Positions 25,013 through 33,512 of a stretch of 64,000 nucleotides of DNA are shown here, in pieces. How positions within the stretch are numbered: the first letter of the stretch is position 1; every line of letters starts with the position of its first letter. Under the pieces are notes generated by a model, which was not told where the DNA came from, did not search any database, and was given only the letters and a program-made list of their open reading frames with translations. This DNA comes from VFKU01 sp038916785 (GTDB lineage Bacteria > Hydrogenedentota > Hydrogenedentia > Hydrogenedentales > GCA-2746185): NCBI GenBank assembly GCA_038916785.1, contig JBCLBO010000002.1:30970-94969 (forward strand). The letters are read 5' to 3'. The translations under genes and the position numbers were made by a program.

Positions 25013-25630
25013 GTGGAAATTCTCTCGTTCGTCATGACGCCATTTTCGGAAAACTGCTACGTTATTTTGGATGGCGGCGAGGCGATGGTGATCGATCCCG
25101 GAGAGCCCGCCGAGGAATTGTTTGAGGCGCTCAAGGGCCACAAAGTCACTACACTGGTCAATACCCACGCCCACATCGACCACGTCGGCGGCAACGCCGC
25201 CGTGAAAGAGCGCACAGGCGCGGAGTTCGTCTGCCACGCGCACGCGGCGGCCATGCTGCCGTCCGTCCCCGCGCAGGGGCGCATGTTCGGCGTGTCTGTG
25301 ACGCCGTCGCCTGCGCCGGATCGCCTGATTGCCGAGGGCGACACGCTCAAGGTCGGGGCGGTCGAGCTGAAGATTGTGGACGTGCCGGGCCACGCGCCGG
25401 GGCACATCGCGCTGGTGGGTGAAGGTTTCGTGATCAGCGGCGACGTGCTGTTCGCCGGCTCGATTGGCCGCACCGACATTCCCGGCGGCGATTTCGAGCA
25501 ACTCATGGACTCCATCCGCACGCGGCTGCTCGTTCTTCCCGATGACACCGTGGTGCTCAGCGGCCACGGCCCAGCGACGACCATCGGCGCCGAGCGAAAC
25601 ACGAATCCGTTTATTCTGTCGACGCACTAG
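25013..25630 (+). CDS. Metallo-beta-lactamase-fold hydrolase (glyoxalase-II-like)
   Basis: This 205-residue cytoplasmic protein starts at GTG 25013. Its metal site is NTHAHIDHVGG with His52, His54, Asp56 and His57. Later blocks are GHAPGH, GDVLFAGSIGRTD and SGHGP. The segment FAGSIGRTDIPGGD is typical of the small glyoxalase-II-like group that hydrolyses thioesters. No partner glyoxalase I gene is near. The next gene begins 6 bp later, so they are probably in one transcript. Confidence 0.85.
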   Translation: MEILSFVMTPFSENCYVILDGGEAMVIDPGEPAEELFEALKGHKVTTLVNTHAHIDHVGGNAAVKERTGAEFVCHAHAAAMLPSVPAQGRMFGVSVTPSPAPDRLIAEGDTLKVGAVELKIVDVPGHAPGHIALVGEGFVISGDVLFAGSIGRTDIPGGDFEQLMDSIRTRLLVLPDDTVVLSGHGPATTIGAERNTNPFILSTH

Positions 25631-25636
25631 CGCCGC

Positions 25637-27565
25637 ATGTTTGCGCTGGCCATTTACACGCTCGCGTTCACGCTGGGGCAGACCGTCGAAGTGCGCCTGG
25701 CGCCCGACCAGCCTGCGCCGCTCTTTTTCATCGACGAGCCGCTCGTGGTCCAGGTGCGCGCCGACGCGGCGACCTCTGTCGCGCTGGACATCGAAGTCGA
25801 TCTGCCGGACGGGCGCCGCGCCACATGGAAGCCGGGGCCGCTGGCGCTCTCGCCGGGCCGTGCGCAGTGGCTCACGATGGATGGCCTGCCCGCGCTGCGC
25901 GGCCCGCACGTGTTTCACATCCACACCGCGCCGGACGCCGATCCCGTGGAGCGCACGCTCGCACGCATCGATCGGCCCGCGCCGGGAGGAGAGGCGTCGA
26001 TCGTACTCGCGATCGCGTCGCCCTCGCCCGCGGCCCGCTACGCCGCGCAATGTATCGGCGCGGGCATCCAGTTTCCGCTCGAATGGCCGGCACTCGACGC
26101 GGAAGTCACCGCGTTCGCGCATCCGGATCGCGGCCCAATTTATGTTCAGATCACTGCATCCGGAGGCCGGCATCCGCGTAGCGTCGCGGCGACCGTCGCG
26201 GCGCTGGCTGGGCGCGTGGATATTTGGACGGTGAAGGGCGCGATCAGCCCGCGCGAATCGATCCGCGAAAGCACCGCCGCCCAGGGCGCCGATCCCGGCG
26301 CCGCATGGGCCCCACGCGTCGCTGAGGCGCGCGAGGTGGCCGGGTTGGTCGAGCGTGGCGGCGCGCGCATTCCAGACGCCCTCATCGCCGCGCCGGAGGC
26401 CGCAGCAGCGATCGCCGGCGCAGCGGCGCGCGCCGGGTTCGAGCGGATGCCGCTCATTCTCGATCTGGCGGATGACCCCACCTCGGTCTCGCTGCCGGGA
26501 TTGCTCACTCGTCTGATGACCGGGGGACTCGGCCCTGGCCGTGTGGCATTGGTTCCCCAGGGTCTACTCGAGACACCGGAGGGGTTTTCCGGTGCGCTGG
26601 CGGTGCTCGCGGCCACGCGCCGGCAGCTTGCCGATGCCCAGAGTCTCGGCGTGTTCGCCGGCGCCGGAGAAAACACCGTGTGGATCCTGCGGCTCGGTCC
26701 TTCAGCCGCGCCGGACACCTGGGCGCTGGTCGCCGCAGTGCCCGATCCAACCGCGACCCTGCCCGCGATCCTGCCGGGCGACGGCGCGGAGTGGGACGTG
26801 CTCGATGCCTACGGCAATTCGCTGGGCGACTTTGGCCGACCCGGCGGCCGCGTCGCGTTTCCCGCCGGTGCCGGCGCGTGGTACGCGCGCGGACACGGCG
26901 GCACCCTGCTGAGGGAAGCGCTCGCGGCGCGGGTGCGTGCGCTGGCCAGCGCCGCAATGAGCTATGAAGGCGAGCTGGCCACCGCGGCCTCGGAGACGGC
27001 CGGCGCGCTCGAGGTGCTCGCGCGCTACGAGTTGCCCGCGCCCTCCCGCCTGCAATTCTTCGCGTTGCTCCGGGCGCTACCGGCAATCGAGGAGAGCTGG
27101 CGGCGCGGCCTTCTGGAGACGCGCGACGCGATTCCCATGACGCGCGATCTCGCGGCGATCGCCGAGGCGCTGGCCATTCTCGAACAGGAACTCGACGAAT
27201 CCCTGCTCGAGCCGCTGGACAACACCCTCGACACTTGCGCTGAGTGGATCGCACGGTATCCGAGCGCCTCTGGGGACGATCCGCGGGATGCCAATCGGAT
27301 AGCATTTCTACGCGGCGAGGTCCTTCGCCTGGCGGACCGCGCGCGGGCCTGGGCATCGGCCGGGCGGATGACGGAGGCAAAATCCGTCGCGGCGATTGCC
27401 GAGTGGCGCGCGCGGAGTCTGGAGGCCGCGGCGACGATTCCCTGGCCGGAAAATGCGGAAGACTCCGCGATTGACGAACCGGCGGCGCCGGATGAATCGA
27501 GCGAGGACGGGCAATCGCCAGACGCGGAACCGGAATTGGAAACGGAAGCGGAGGTGGACGAATGA
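25637..27565 (+). CDS. Large hypothetical exported protein coupled to phosphofructokinase
   Basis: I do not recognise this 642-residue protein. It begins with a signal-like hydrophobic stretch, MFALAIYTLAFTLGQTVEV. It then appears to have a beta-rich N-terminal part (about 20-120), a middle alpha/beta part (about 125-420, with many Ala/Gly segments) and a helical C-terminal part (about 420-600). It ends in a highly acidic tail of Glu, Asp and Pro. The ATG of pfkA overlaps its TGA by 4 bp. Export is likely but not proven. A cell-surface enzyme on polysaccharide is one possibility, with no motif to support it. Confidence 0.7.
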   Translation: MFALAIYTLAFTLGQTVEVRLAPDQPAPLFFIDEPLVVQVRADAATSVALDIEVDLPDGRRATWKPGPLALSPGRAQWLTMDGLPALRGPHVFHIHTAPDADPVERTLARIDRPAPGGEASIVLAIASPSPAARYAAQCIGAGIQFPLEWPALDAEVTAFAHPDRGPIYVQITASGGRHPRSVAATVAALAGRVDIWTVKGAISPRESIRESTAAQGADPGAAWAPRVAEAREVAGLVERGGARIPDALIAAPEAAAAIAGAAARAGFERMPLILDLADDPTSVSLPGLLTRLMTGGLGPGRVALVPQGLLETPEGFSGALAVLAATRRQLADAQSLGVFAGAGENTVWILRLGPSAAPDTWALVAAVPDPTATLPAILPGDGAEWDVLDAYGNSLGDFGRPGGRVAFPAGAGAWYARGHGGTLLREALAARVRALASAAMSYEGELATAASETAGALEVLARYELPAPSRLQFFALLRALPAIEESWRRGLLETRDAIPMTRDLAAIAEALAILEQELDESLLEPLDNTLDTCAEWIARYPSASGDDPRDANRIAFLRGEVLRLADRARAWASAGRMTEAKSVAAIAEWRARSLEAAATIPWPENAEDSAIDEPAAPDESSEDGQSPDAEPELETEAEVDE

Positions 27566-28533
27566 AACGAATCGGCGTACTGACCAGCGGGGGCGACTCG
27601 CCCGGCATGAACGCGGGCATCCGCGCGGTGGTCCGCGCGGCCGGCCACTACGGTATGAGCGTGCACGGCATTCGCCACGGCTACCAGGGCCTGATCGACG
27701 GCGACATCGTCCCCATGGGCCCGCGCGATGTCGGCGGGATCATCAACCGTGGCGGAACCATCCTGCGTACTGCGCGCTGCAAGGATTTTTTCGAGCCCGA
27801 AGGCCGCAAGCGCGCCGCCGCCGCGCTCGAGGCCTTCGGCATCGAAGGCCTCGTCGTTATCGGTGGAGATGGCTCCTATCGCGGAGCGCTAGCGCTCGAA
27901 CAGGAGCACGGGATCCGGTGCATCGGGATGCCCGGCACCATCGACAACGACATCGGCGGCACGGACTTCACCATCGGATTCGACACCGCGCTCAACACGG
28001 CGCTCGAGGCCATCGACCGCCTGCGAGACACGGCGGAGTCGCACGATCGCATTTTCTACGTCGAGGTGATGGGCCGGCGCAACGGGTTCATCGCCATGTT
28101 CAGCGCCATCGCCGGCGGCGCGGAGTGGGTGCTCGTTCCCGAAGTCCCCACGGACATCGATGAACTGGTCCGCGGCCTGGACCGGGCGCATTTGCGCGGC
28201 AAGCGATCGAGCGTCATCGTCGTCGCCGAGGGCGGCGACGCCGGCGACGCCGCCACGATCGCCAAGAAGGTCGCCGAGCGCTCGGCCTTCAAGGAGTACC
28301 GGGTCACGGTCATCGGCCATCTCCAGCGCGGCGGATCGCCGACCGCCTTCGACCGAATTCTGGCTGGCCGACTCGGCGTGCGCGCGGTGCAAGCACTGGC
28401 AGAGGGCCAGAGTGGTCTAATGACAGGCGTGGATGGCCGCGATGTGGTGCTCCGGCCGTTTTCGGACGCCTGGGAAGTACCGTCACGCTTCAATCCGGAT
28501 TACACGAAATTGATGCAAATCCTTGCCCTATAA
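27562..28533 (+). CDS. pfkA: 6-phosphofructokinase (ATP-type)
   Basis: The enzyme phosphorylates fructose 6-phosphate at C1, the committing step of glycolysis. The 323-residue length is that of bacterial PfkA. The N-terminal phosphate-binding block TSGGDSPGMNAG is at residues 8-19. GGDGS is at 101-105; Gly104 is typical of ATP users, where PPi-dependent enzymes have Asp. PGTIDND at 124-130 carries the catalytic Asp128, and Gly125 rather than Lys also argues for ATP. It overlaps the preceding exported-protein gene by 4 bp. Confidence 0.95.
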   Translation: MKRIGVLTSGGDSPGMNAGIRAVVRAAGHYGMSVHGIRHGYQGLIDGDIVPMGPRDVGGIINRGGTILRTARCKDFFEPEGRKRAAAALEAFGIEGLVVIGGDGSYRGALALEQEHGIRCIGMPGTIDNDIGGTDFTIGFDTALNTALEAIDRLRDTAESHDRIFYVEVMGRRNGFIAMFSAIAGGAEWVLVPEVPTDIDELVRGLDRAHLRGKRSSVIVVAEGGDAGDAATIAKKVAERSAFKEYRVTVIGHLQRGGSPTAFDRILAGRLGVRAVQALAEGQSGLMTGVDGRDVVLRPFSDAWEVPSRFNPDYTKLMQILAL

Positions 28534-28606
28534 TGAGTTAAAGGGCTGGATTTCCCGGCGTTTCGTGTAAACCATCGAAGGGTGGCCGGCGTCGTATGAA
28601 TAGCGA

Positions 28607-29737
28607 ATGCTGATGGCCGAGCGGTTACCCGGACAAATCGTGCCGCCGGTGATAGAGGGCGGAACCCCCCGCCCCCCTGCGCGGGCCGGGGGACGTGGTC
28701 CGCCGCGCCGGCGCGACGATATCCGCGAAGCCATGCGCGACTCGCAGGACGCGCTGCGCGAGGCGGGAGACGCCATCCACGACCTCTTCGCGCAGAACCT
28801 GCCGGCGTTTCACAATTCCGCCGGGCCGATGCTGGTTCCCCCGATGATGCTGGCGGATTCGGGCCCGGGCAACGCGAAGCCGGTGGACGAAACCAAGCCC
28901 GCCGCTGGAGTGAACGACATCGAAATCCATAACGTCTCCGGCAAGACCGTCATCGTCGGATGGGACCAGGACTCCATCAATGTGAAGGGATCGCTGGGCG
29001 AAGACGTCCAGGAGCTCATTTTCACGGTGGAAGACGGCTCGTCCGTAGTGCGGGTGAAGGTGCCCGAACGGCACCGCAATTTGAAGATTCGCTCCGACCT
29101 GACGATCAGCGTGCCCAAGCGCCTGCGCGTCGACGCGCACACCGTTTCCGGCGGCATCGAGGCGAGCGGCATCGAAGGCGCGCGCGTCAGCCTCGAAAGC
29201 GTCAGCGGCGGCGTGACCGTGAGCGCGTGCAGCGGCGACATCCAGGCCAAAACCATCAGCGGCGGCATCGAAATCCACGACGCGAAGAAGGCCGTCGACG
29301 CCGGGTGCGTCAGCGGCGGCATTGAAGTCTACGGATCCCCCACGGTCGTCTCGGCCGAAACAATCAGCGGCGGAGTCGTCGTCGAAGGCGCGCAAGAGGA
29401 AGTGAGGGCGGATTCTGTCAGCGGCCGCGTAAAGGTCACCGGCGGCAAACTCAAACGCTTCAACGCCGAGAGCATCTCCGGCGGCATCGAGTACGAAGGC
29501 GGCATGGCCTCCGGCGCGCATTTCGATCTCAACACCCTGAGCGGCGGCATCCGCCTCCAGTTCACCGAAGACGTCTCCGCCGAGTTCGATCTACACAGCT
29601 TCTCCGGCGGCATCGAAGTCGATCTGCCGGGTGCGCCGACCTCCGGCAAGAGGCAGCTTACCTTCACGGTCGGCAGCGGCGACGGCACCGTGGACGCCGA
29701 GGCCTTCAGCGGCGGCATTCGCGTCAGCAGGAAGTAG
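28607..29737 (+). CDS. DUF4097-like beta-repeat protein with SGGIE motifs
   Basis: The 376-residue protein carries a C-terminal series of about nine 20-to-25-residue repeats that often end SGGIE or SGGIR (from about residue 150 to 370). They are likely stacked as a right-handed beta-helix, as in DUF4097/DUF4098 adhesin-like proteins. No clear signal peptide is seen. The N-terminal 45 residues (PRPPARAGGRGPPRRR) come from a GC-rich inverted-repeat stretch and may not be real; a start at the Met near 28732 is possible. The position or ligand of the protein is unknown. Confidence 0.7.
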   Translation: MLMAERLPGQIVPPVIEGGTPRPPARAGGRGPPRRRDDIREAMRDSQDALREAGDAIHDLFAQNLPAFHNSAGPMLVPPMMLADSGPGNAKPVDETKPAAGVNDIEIHNVSGKTVIVGWDQDSINVKGSLGEDVQELIFTVEDGSSVVRVKVPERHRNLKIRSDLTISVPKRLRVDAHTVSGGIEASGIEGARVSLESVSGGVTVSACSGDIQAKTISGGIEIHDAKKAVDAGCVSGGIEVYGSPTVVSAETISGGVVVEGAQEEVRADSVSGRVKVTGGKLKRFNAESISGGIEYEGGMASGAHFDLNTLSGGIRLQFTEDVSAEFDLHSFSGGIEVDLPGAPTSGKRQLTFTVGSGDGTVDAEAFSGGIRVSRK

Positions 29738-29762
29738 CAGCTCATTCTTTGCCGAGTTTCCA

Positions 29763-29797
29763 GCGGCCCGCGCCCAGGCGCGGGCCGCTCTCGTTTT
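29763..29797 (+). terminator. Intrinsic terminator after the DUF4097-like gene
   Basis: The stem is gcggcccgcgcc with ggcgcgggccgc (29763-29788), followed by tctcg and TTTTT. Confidence 0.8.
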
Positions 29798-29875
29798 TAT
29801 CGCGGGAACTTGAATAAATAGGCCCGCCTCGCGCGTGGTAAGGTGGAAGCGTAGCGCCCGGCAGGAACGTGGTGA

Positions 29876-30361
29876 ATGCAAACGGATCTCGCGGAAACAC
29901 TTCGTATGTTTTACGTATCGCATCGTCAAGAGCTATTCACCTATGCGCTATCGTTGACGGGTTGCCCAATGGGCGCCGAAGACGCCGTGCAGACGGCGTT
30001 CAGCCGCGTCTTACAGCGGGGCCGCGCGCCGAGTGAATTGCGGCCTTACCTGTTTCGCTGCGTCCGAAATGCGGCGATGGATGAGGGCCGGGCGCGGCAA
30101 CGAGCCAGCCGAAACGATTCCATATTTAACGGCGTGCATGCGGCCCAGGGAGACTCGCGGCTCCGGCTCGAAGTTGAGGAACTGTTCGCTACGCTGACCG
30201 CAGACGAACGGGAGGCGGTTGTCCTGAAGGTCTATTCCGGGATGACCTTCGAGGAAATCGGCGGAGTACGCGGCGTACCGCTGCAGACTGCGGCATCGTG
30301 GTATCGCCGCGGCATGAGTAAACTTCGGATCGCCTGGACCCGAGAGGAAAACGCGACATGA
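29876..30361 (+). CDS. ECF-like sigma factor
   Basis: The 161-residue protein has region-2-like sequence (RQELFTYALSLTGCPMGAEDAVQTAFSRVL) and region-4-like sequence with LTADEREAVVLKVYSGMTFEEIGGVRG, a helix-turn-helix. It fits an ECF or SigJ-like sigma factor. Its TGA overlaps the ATG of the following membrane-protein gene in an ATGA junction, so the two are probably a sigma/anti-sigma pair. It lacks clear homology evidence for its signal. Confidence 0.85.
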   Translation: MQTDLAETLRMFYVSHRQELFTYALSLTGCPMGAEDAVQTAFSRVLQRGRAPSELRPYLFRCVRNAAMDEGRARQRASRNDSIFNGVHAAQGDSRLRLEVEELFATLTADEREAVVLKVYSGMTFEEIGGVRGVPLQTAASWYRRGMSKLRIAWTREENAT

Positions 30362-30753
30362 ATGACGACGAAGAGAAGTTGAGAGCATTGCCCCTCGCGA
30401 AGCCAAGGGCGGAGTTGGATGCGCGGATCGATCGGCTCCTCGCTACTGCGGCCGTTGGTGGAGCGAAGCGCCAAAAGGTGGGACTCGGTTACGTGTTCGC
30501 CGCCTCGGCATTCTCCGCCGCGGCCGGGGCGGCCGTGGCGGTAGTAGCAATGAGGGATTCGGTGCCGAAGCCCATCCGATACGACTACATAGAACGACCG
30601 ACATTGCCAGCGCGCACCGATCCCTTCGACTTTAGCCGATCTTCAAGCCCCAACCTGGCCGTCTGGGGCTCGCCGGAGGAAGTAGTAGTCACCTATCCGA
30701 ATCGTCTTCAGGAACTGGTGAGTGAGCAAACCCTGGACGATTCCAATATTTGA
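30358..30753 (+). CDS. Small membrane protein, likely anti-sigma factor
   Basis: The 131-residue protein has a charged cytoplasmic N-terminus (NDDEEKLRALPLAKPRAELDARID), one membrane helix at about 42-66 (FAASAFSAAAGAAVAVVAM) and a periplasmic tail. It overlaps the sigma gene by 4 bp, which is the usual arrangement for an anti-sigma factor. It lacks the zinc-finger HxxxCxxC, so the assignment rests on context and topology. Confidence 0.65.
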   Translation: MNDDEEKLRALPLAKPRAELDARIDRLLATAAVGGAKRQKVGLGYVFAASAFSAAAGAAVAVVAMRDSVPKPIRYDYIERPTLPARTDPFDFSRSSSPNLAVWGSPEEVVVTYPNRLQELVSEQTLDDSNI

Positions 30754-30807
30754 GTTGGACTGATGGAAGTCCACGTGGCCAAACGGCAGCAAAAGGGGAG
30801 ACGAATT

Positions 30808-31503
30808 ATGAATCGGCGAATGATGGTTGCATGGGTTGGAGTCGCACTGGCGGGATTCCATTCGTCTATGGCACGGGCTCAAGGGGCTTTTGAATCTGAG
30901 ATTAAGATCTACCACGTGCTCACGAAAATTACCTGGGATTCCTCGCGAGGAGGGAGTCCGTGTGACGCCTGTGATATCAGGTATCATCTCGAAGAGCAGT
31001 TGGATGATGTGGCACTGACCATGAAAGGTCGGGACCTGACGTGGAATGGCGCTAAGGAACCGGACCACCCACTCATTCACAGAGTGGGCGTGTTTCATAT
31101 CATGCTTCCTCGTGAAGACCCGGCAGGATCGATTGGGGCGACCTCCGCGACAGAGTACTTCGATATGGAGGACGGCCATTATGTGGTCCGTAGGACGGGC
31201 TCCGAGCTTGGTCTGCGAATGGAGTTCCGCCTGACGCATGAGCCAGGAGTCTCCGAAGACCTCTTCGTGAATGATTACCGTTTGGATTTTTCGTATATCA
31301 AGGAGAGGGCGAGTCTGCCCGGCGTGGAGACTCTAGATGTGGGCAAGCCCGTCATCGAGTCTCTCACTTCCAGCGGAAAATGGCAGTTTCGCGTGGGCGA
31401 GTGGTCGTGTCTGCGCCTGAACGTGCCCTCAAAAGGCAAGCTGTACGTGTTCGTCCGCACGGTCGCCACTTTCGACACAAACCCCAAGCCGAAAAAGCCC
31501 TAA
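30808..31503 (+). CDS. Secreted protein of unknown function next to ECF cluster
   Basis: The ATG at 30808 follows an aggggag site and gives 231 residues with a signal peptide, MVAWVGVALAGFHSSMARAQG. The mature part has a CDAC motif near residue 54 that could bind metal or form a disulfide, and many beta-strand-like segments. I do not recognise the family. It follows the sigma/anti-sigma pair in the same direction and may be a target or part of its signal pathway. Confidence 0.65.
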   Translation: MNRRMMVAWVGVALAGFHSSMARAQGAFESEIKIYHVLTKITWDSSRGGSPCDACDIRYHLEEQLDDVALTMKGRDLTWNGAKEPDHPLIHRVGVFHIMLPREDPAGSIGATSATEYFDMEDGHYVVRRTGSELGLRMEFRLTHEPGVSEDLFVNDYRLDFSYIKERASLPGVETLDVGKPVIESLTSSGKWQFRVGEWSCLRLNVPSKGKLYVFVRTVATFDTNPKPKKP

Positions 31504-31518
31504 ATCCGTAGCGCCGCG

Positions 31519-32316
31519 CTACTTGAGCCCAAGAACGTCCTGCATGTCATACAAACCTGGCTTGGCTTTGACCACGAAGCGCGCAGCCACGATCGCGCCG
31601 CGCGCGAAGGTGTCGCGGCTGTGGGCCTTGTGCGTGAGTTCGAGGCGTTCCCCGTTTCCAATGAACGACACGGTGTGGTCGCCGATCACGTCACCGCCAC
31701 GCAGTGCGTGCACGCCGATCTGCCGCGCGGGCCGTTTGCCGGTCATGCCCTCGCGGCCGAACACCGCGTCGCCGGGATACGAGAGGCCGAGGCCCTCCGC
31801 GGCGCGCTCGGCGAGCCGCACCGCGGTGCCGCTGGGCGCGTCCGCTTTCTGGTTGTGATGTGTCTCGACAATCTCGACGTTGTAATCGAGCCCGAGTGTC
31901 TGTGCGACCTGCTGCGTGAGTTTGAACAACAAGTTCACCCCAACGCTCGTGTTCGGCGCGAAGACGATCGGAATTTTCTTGGCGAACTCCGCGAGCTGAG
32001 CGCGCTCGCTCTCGCTCAGGCCGGTCGTCCCGACGACGACAGGCTTGCCCGCTTGCGCCGCCGCCGCGACGTTGATCAACGTGGCGGCGGGCGCCGTGAA
32101 GTCGATGAGCACGTCGGCATCCGCGAGCGCCGCCGTGGCGTCCTTCGCCAGTCGAAGGGATCGCGCTTTGCCCGCTTCCGCGCCGAATTGGATTTCGGCG
32201 CCCGCGTGCTGCGGCAGGTCGAAGGCCCCGCCCACGCCGAGATCCGGCGCGGCCGCGGACAACTCCAAAATCCGCCGCCCCATGCGCCCGAGCGCGCCCG
32301 CCATGCAAATCTTCAT
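31519..32316 (-). CDS. dapB: 4-hydroxy-tetrahydrodipicolinate reductase DapB
   Basis: DapB uses NAD(P)H to form tetrahydrodipicolinate in lysine and diaminopimelate synthesis, feeding peptidoglycan. The start at 32316 gives 265 residues; the longer ORF to 32427 has repeat-derived sequence in front. The nucleotide-binding block is MAGALGRMGRRILE at 5-18, and the catalytic block ETHHNQKADAPSGTA is in the second half. The gene is the only lysine gene in the window. Confidence 0.95.
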   Translation of the reverse strand: MKICMAGALGRMGRRILELSAAAPDLGVGGAFDLPQHAGAEIQFGAEAGKARSLRLAKDATAALADADVLIDFTAPAATLINVAAAAQAGKPVVVGTTGLSESERAQLAEFAKKIPIVFAPNTSVGVNLLFKLTQQVAQTLGLDYNVEIVETHHNQKADAPSGTAVRLAERAAEGLGLSYPGDAVFGREGMTGKRPARQIGVHALRGGDVIGDHTVSFIGNGERLELTHKAHSRDTFARGAIVAARFVVKAKPGLYDMQDVLGLK

Positions 32317-32384
32317 GTCTCGATCACTCCAATTTCGATCACGCGATTCACGGGCGGCGCGCACGTCGTCCACACCACCATGAT

Positions 32385-32600
32385 CCTTTGCCCCGGAGGG
32401 GCATCCGACAGTAGCCCGCCGTTTCAACGGCGGGTAAGGACCGAGACAATTTCCAGTCCCGTAGGGACGGCTGAACCCGCGATTCCTCCGGCTCAGCCGT
32501 CCCTACAGGACTCCAGATTTTGAAGTGGCCCTGACCCGGCGATGAATCGCCGGGCTATTGTCAATTGTCCCTCCGGGACAATCAAGAATGCGCACTCGGC
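32385..32600. repeat. Cluster of short hairpin repeats upstream of dapB
   Basis: Several short palindromes occur: agcccgccgtttcaacggcggg near 32413, a paired gtagggacggctga / tcagccgtccctac near 32463-32506, cccggcgatgaatcgccggg near 32535, and gtccctccgggac near 32567. They look like repeats of the REP kind and hold no gene. Confidence 0.55.
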
Positions 32601-32681
32601 GCCAGACCAGACCGCGTAGACAGCGTTTCTTCCTGCGGCATCCCGAAGATCGGACTTGATCGTGACCGACGCCTCCGACAC

Positions 32682-32716
32682 AAAAAGCCACCCCTAAGCT
32701 TTCGCCTAGAGGTGGC
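32682..32716 (-). terminator. Intrinsic terminator for the DinB genes
   Basis: On the minus strand, a stem of gccacctctagg pairs with the other arm cttaggggtggc with mismatches, and then TTTTT follows (32682-32686 as AAAAA on the plus strand). It lies downstream of the DinB gene that ends at 32826. Confidence 0.65.
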
Positions 32717-32751
32717 GCCTAGTCCTCACTCTATAGATCGTCGGCGATGTC

Positions 32752-32815
32752 AACGCATGGGCGGGCCGCCCATGCTACGTCGCGGTCGATCCGCTCAATC
32801 CGTCAAATCCGTGGC
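32752..32815. repeat. Repeat palindrome plus solo gccacggattt arm
   Basis: The stretch acgcatgggcgggccgcccatgctac (about 32752-32777) is followed by a solo arm, ctcaatccgtcaaatccgtggc (32794-32815), of the gccacggat family. No partner arm is nearby. Confidence 0.6.
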
Positions 32816-32825
32816 TGCTTGTTCT

Positions 32826-33482
32826 TCACTCTGCGGTCTTCTTCGGATACTTCGCGTCTTCCTGGACTTCGATGATCTGTTTGCTGTGGCGCACGGTGTG
32901 CAGCGGCACATACAGCAGCCAATCGTAGGCGCTCAGCCAGTTGAAAATCGGGAAGGGATGCTCGAAGGTGTGGTTCTTCATTTCGCGCGGCATCGTCTCG
33001 ATATACGCGCGCACCTCGCCATGGATTGTGTAGAACTCCTGAATCGTCCGCGCGCGGTCCCAGTGTTCCGTCGGGCGGATTTCCATCGGCGCCTGCGCCC
33101 CGCCCACGCCGCCGGGGTTGCGGTTCGGCATGACTTGCCGGAGGAAAGCCGCCTTGTTCTTCGTGCGCGTGTACCACTCGGGGTCCGGCGCGCCCTTCAT
33201 CGCGTTCAGCGCGTAGTCGAACAGCGCGCGCTCCGAGCGCACAATGTGCTCGGCGCATTCGCCCACCGACCAGCGGTCCGCGTTTTGCTTGAAGGCCCAC
33301 TGCTCGTCCGACAGTCCCGAGATGAGCCCCAGCAGCATGTGCTGGGCGTCGTCCATCTGCTTGACCAGATCGGCGAATTCCGGGTCGGTCAAGTAGGGGC
33401 TGGGCGCGTCCTCCGCGGCGGCCATCGCGCCGGGAACCAGCGCCAGAACCATTGCCACTAGAAACACAGTCTTCCGAATCAT
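32826..33482 (-). CDS. Secreted DinB-family protein (copy A)
   Basis: The 218-residue protein has a signal peptide (MIRKTVFLVAMVLALVPGAMA) and a DinB-like four-helix domain. The family metal-binding histidines appear in GECAEHIVRSE and LHTVRHSKQIIEVQ. DinB-like proteins are metal-dependent thiol or transferase-type enzymes, usually cytoplasmic; an exported copy is less usual. It lies directly downstream of a close paralogue, so the pair is a tandem duplication. Confidence 0.85.
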   Translation of the reverse strand: MIRKTVFLVAMVLALVPGAMAAAEDAPSPYLTDPEFADLVKQMDDAQHMLLGLISGLSDEQWAFKQNADRWSVGECAEHIVRSERALFDYALNAMKGAPDPEWYTRTKNKAAFLRQVMPNRNPGGVGGAQAPMEIRPTEHWDRARTIQEFYTIHGEVRAYIETMPREMKNHTFEHPFPIFNWLSAYDWLLYVPLHTVRHSKQIIEVQEDAKYPKKTAE

Positions 33483-33512
33483 GCGGGATTTTTCCTCGAG
33501 TCTCTTGTCGCG

